From Lachnospiraceae bacterium (GTDB lineage: Bacteria; Bacillota_A; Clostridia; Lachnospirales; Lachnospiraceae), in NCBI GenBank assembly GCA_009774465.1, contig VSNT01000016.1, positions 1 through 44,371 on the forward strand: a stretch of DNA of 44,371 nt, read 5' to 3'. Positions 43,139-44,371 of this stretch are shown here, piece after piece (within the stretch, counting starts at the first letter, position 1; each line of letters opens with the position of its first letter). The notes beneath the pieces are model-generated. The model was not told where the DNA came from. It did no database searches and saw only the letters and a list, made by a program, of their open reading frames with translations. Position numbers and translations under genes: made by a program.

Positions 43139-43441
43139 GATTCTTGCTTCTAATTCATTCCTGGAAACAGCCCCTATCAGGGTGTCTACTGCTGCCCCAT
43201 CTTTAAATAAAATAAAGGTGGGTATAGACATAATTTTAAACTCTCTTGTAAGCATGGGATTTTCATCGGTATTGCACTTGCCCACCTTACATTTCCCCTC
43301 ATAGGCTTCCGATAACTGCGCTACCAAGGGCGCCATCATTTTGCAGGGACCACACCAGTCCGCATAAAAATCCACCAGCACCGGAAGGCTGCTTTCCTTA
43401 ACCTCTGTTTCAAAATTGTTGTCTGTAATTTTAACTTCCAT
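43121..43441 (-). CDS. trxA: thioredoxin
   Basis: Thioredoxin of 106 residues with the redox motif WCGPCK (about 29-34), the cis-proline segment MSIPTFILF and the glycine-rich end (DTLIGAVSRNELEARI). It reduces protein disulfides in the cytoplasm. The length is normal. It follows trmB by 33 bases and is followed by the antiporter operon. The ATG has AAAGGAG upstream. Confidence 0.95.
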   Translation of the reverse strand: MEVKITDNNFETEVKESSLPVLVDFYADWCGPCKMMAPLVAQLSEAYEGKCKVGKCNTDENPMLTREFKIMSIPTFILFKDGAAVDTLIGAVSRNELEARIKQVLA

Positions 43442-43474
43442 AACTGCTCCTTTCCTTTATTTAAATAGTATTGG

Positions 43475-44113
43475 TTATCTTTTAATGATATATTTACAAA
43501 TTGGATTTCCTTTTGATGAAAATTTTTCTTCATACTCTGTCATAATATTGCCTTCCATCATTTCCATATCATGATGCAGGTCAAAGGTTTTTTTAACAAT
43601 TTCCCATCCTGCAAAAGGAAGCTCTTCCAGTGCAAACTCAAATAATTCTTTATTATCTGTTTTAAATTCCAATATTCCGTCTTTTTTTAGGATCTGGTCA
43701 TACCTGGCCAAATATTCCCTGGATGGAAGACGCCTTTTGGCATGTCTGTCCTTGGGCCAGGGATCAGAAAAATTCAAATAAATTCTACTGACTTCTCCCC
43801 GGTCAAAAACTTCGGTAATCTCCTCCGCATCCATTCGGATAAACAAAAGATTTGGAAGAGGATCTGCTTCCATTTTCTGCAGGGCGCGCAGCAACACACT
43901 GGAATACTTTTCTATTCCGATATAATTAATTTCAGGATTCTTTCCTGCCAGTGTATATAAAAATTTTCCTTTTCCCATCCCTATTTCGATATGCAGATCA
44001 TGGTTGTTTCCAAAAACATTTTTCCACTTTCCCTTCGTCATTTCCGGTTCATGAATTACCAGTGGGCTTTCCGCTATCATATCTTTAGAGCCTGTTATAT
44101 TTCTAAGCCTCAT
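43475..44113 (-). CDS. trmB: tRNA (guanine-N7-)-methyltransferase
   Basis: SAM-dependent enzyme of 212 residues making m7G46 in tRNA. The SAM site IEIGMGKGKF (about 42-51), NYIGIEKYSSVL, and the catalytic-type motif FSDPWPKDRHAKRRL are all present, with the C-terminal TEYEEKFSSKGNPICKYI end of the family. The length is typical. It is the first gene of a short message with thioredoxin, with a near-consensus promoter about 90 bases upstream. Confidence 0.95.
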   Translation of the reverse strand: MRLRNITGSKDMIAESPLVIHEPEMTKGKWKNVFGNNHDLHIEIGMGKGKFLYTLAGKNPEINYIGIEKYSSVLLRALQKMEADPLPNLLFIRMDAEEITEVFDRGEVSRIYLNFSDPWPKDRHAKRRLPSREYLARYDQILKKDGILEFKTDNKELFEFALEELPFAGWEIVKKTFDLHHDMEMMEGNIMTEYEEKFSSKGNPICKYIIKR

Positions 44114-44203
44114 TAATGAATACCCTTTAAATATTCTATAATACTTTATTCCTCATTTCAGTCACTTATTTTACATCATTTCTTACAATAAGAAAAGATA
44201 AAA

Positions 44204-44232
44204 ATTAAAGTTTTATAAAAAGGTCTTGTCAA
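44204..44232 (-). promoter_or_regulatory. sigma-A-type promoter of trmB-trxA
   Basis: A perfect TTGACA -35 (44227-44232), 17-base spacer and TTTAAT -10 (44204-44209, one mismatch) on the minus strand, about 90 bases before the trmB start. Confidence 0.75.
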
Positions 44233-44299
44233 GAATTCATGTGGCCTGTAAACTAATAATTAAGTTCTAAATGAATATAATAGTGTTTAACTATACGGG

Positions 44300-44368
44300 A
44301 GTTTGACAGTTGAATGATAGAAAAAACACCTGCAGGCCGCATAATACCTGCTTTTTTTATGTCAAACT
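44300..44368. repeat. nested inverted repeat with terminator-like core
   Basis: AGTTTGACA (44300-44308) and TGTCAAACT (44360-44368) are perfect 9-base arms enclosing A-run/T-run and GCAGG/CCTGC arms. The core is followed by seven T on the plus strand. It may be a small palindromic element or the end of a transcript beyond the window. Confidence 0.5.
44332..44358 (+). terminator. terminator-like hairpin at the window edge
   Basis: GCAGG (44332-44336) and CCTGC (44347-44351) with a 10-base loop, then TTTTTTT. A T run 5 bases past the stem on the minus strand makes it possibly bidirectional. No plus-strand gene precedes it, so it more likely ends a minus-strand gene outside the window. Confidence 0.45.
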
Positions 44369-44371
44369 TTC

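Overview
The window looks like chromosome of a low-GC Gram-positive gut anaerobe, most likely a Lachnospiraceae member (Clostridia, Bacillota). This rests on AT-rich coding with strong AGGAGG ribosome sites, several TTG/GTG starts, the protein families present (YhaM nuclease, AgrC-like GHKL kinase, polar amino-acid ABC transporters, a TrmA/RumA enzyme with the clostridial-type tail) and a structured palindromic element of a kind I remember from Lachnospiraceae. Genus cannot be set by eye. Almost everything is on the minus strand. The exceptions are a DUF4143 ATPase at the left edge and a small Xre regulator at 10.7 kb. No integrase, transposase, phage gene or CRISPR array was seen.

Layout, left to right. 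(1) 0-1.2 kb: DUF4143 ATPase. (2) 1.2-5.2 kb: TetR regulator, then a DUF308 membrane protein, a radical SAM enzyme and a flippase-like membrane protein; perhaps an envelope or lipid remodelling set. (3) 5.3-10.5 kb: four-gene cassette with a substrate-binding/permease fusion whose binding domains are permuted, an amino-acid-type ATPase carrying a degenerate RsbW/SpoIIAB-like tail, a cyclic-nucleotide-binding protein without DNA-binding domain, and a GHKL histidine kinase without a partner regulator. (4) 10.7-16.2 kb: Xre regulator, then a two-component system followed by an ABC-2 exporter; a 50-residue membrane protein is coupled to its ATPase. (5) 16.2-18.1 kb: overlapping DUF3990 ADP-ribosyltransferase-like toxin, Xre antitoxin and GNAT acetyltransferase, with a palindrome over the promoter. 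(6) 18.2-20.2 kb: TfoX-N protein, VOC-DUF3795 fusion, AraC regulator.

(7) 20.2-29.1 kb: accessory island of Fic, a DUF262/DUF1524 (GmrSD-like) nuclease, a decayed DUF1016 nuclease, an Mrr-like nuclease, an AlbA_2/Schlafen-type ATPase and an HsdR-N nuclease. Several of its parts are broken or repeat-bearing, which fits a defence hotspot under turnover. (8) 29.2-33.6 kb: housekeeping RNA genes (TrmA/RumA-type methyltransferase, YhaM), an HtrA-like protein that has lost two catalytic residues, and tRNA-Pro(CGG) with a clear promoter and terminator. (9) 33.6-43.0 kb: ten-gene Mrp/Mbh-type cation antiporter operon with four large antiporter-like subunits and no redox subunits. (10) 43.1-44.4 kb: thioredoxin and trmB, with a good promoter upstream and a nested inverted repeat at the edge.

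The best candidates for something undescribed are the transporter-signalling cassette in (3), the four-subunit antiporter in (9), the toxin/antitoxin/acetyltransferase operon in (5) and the nuclease island in (7). All function statements come from reading motifs; no database search was run.
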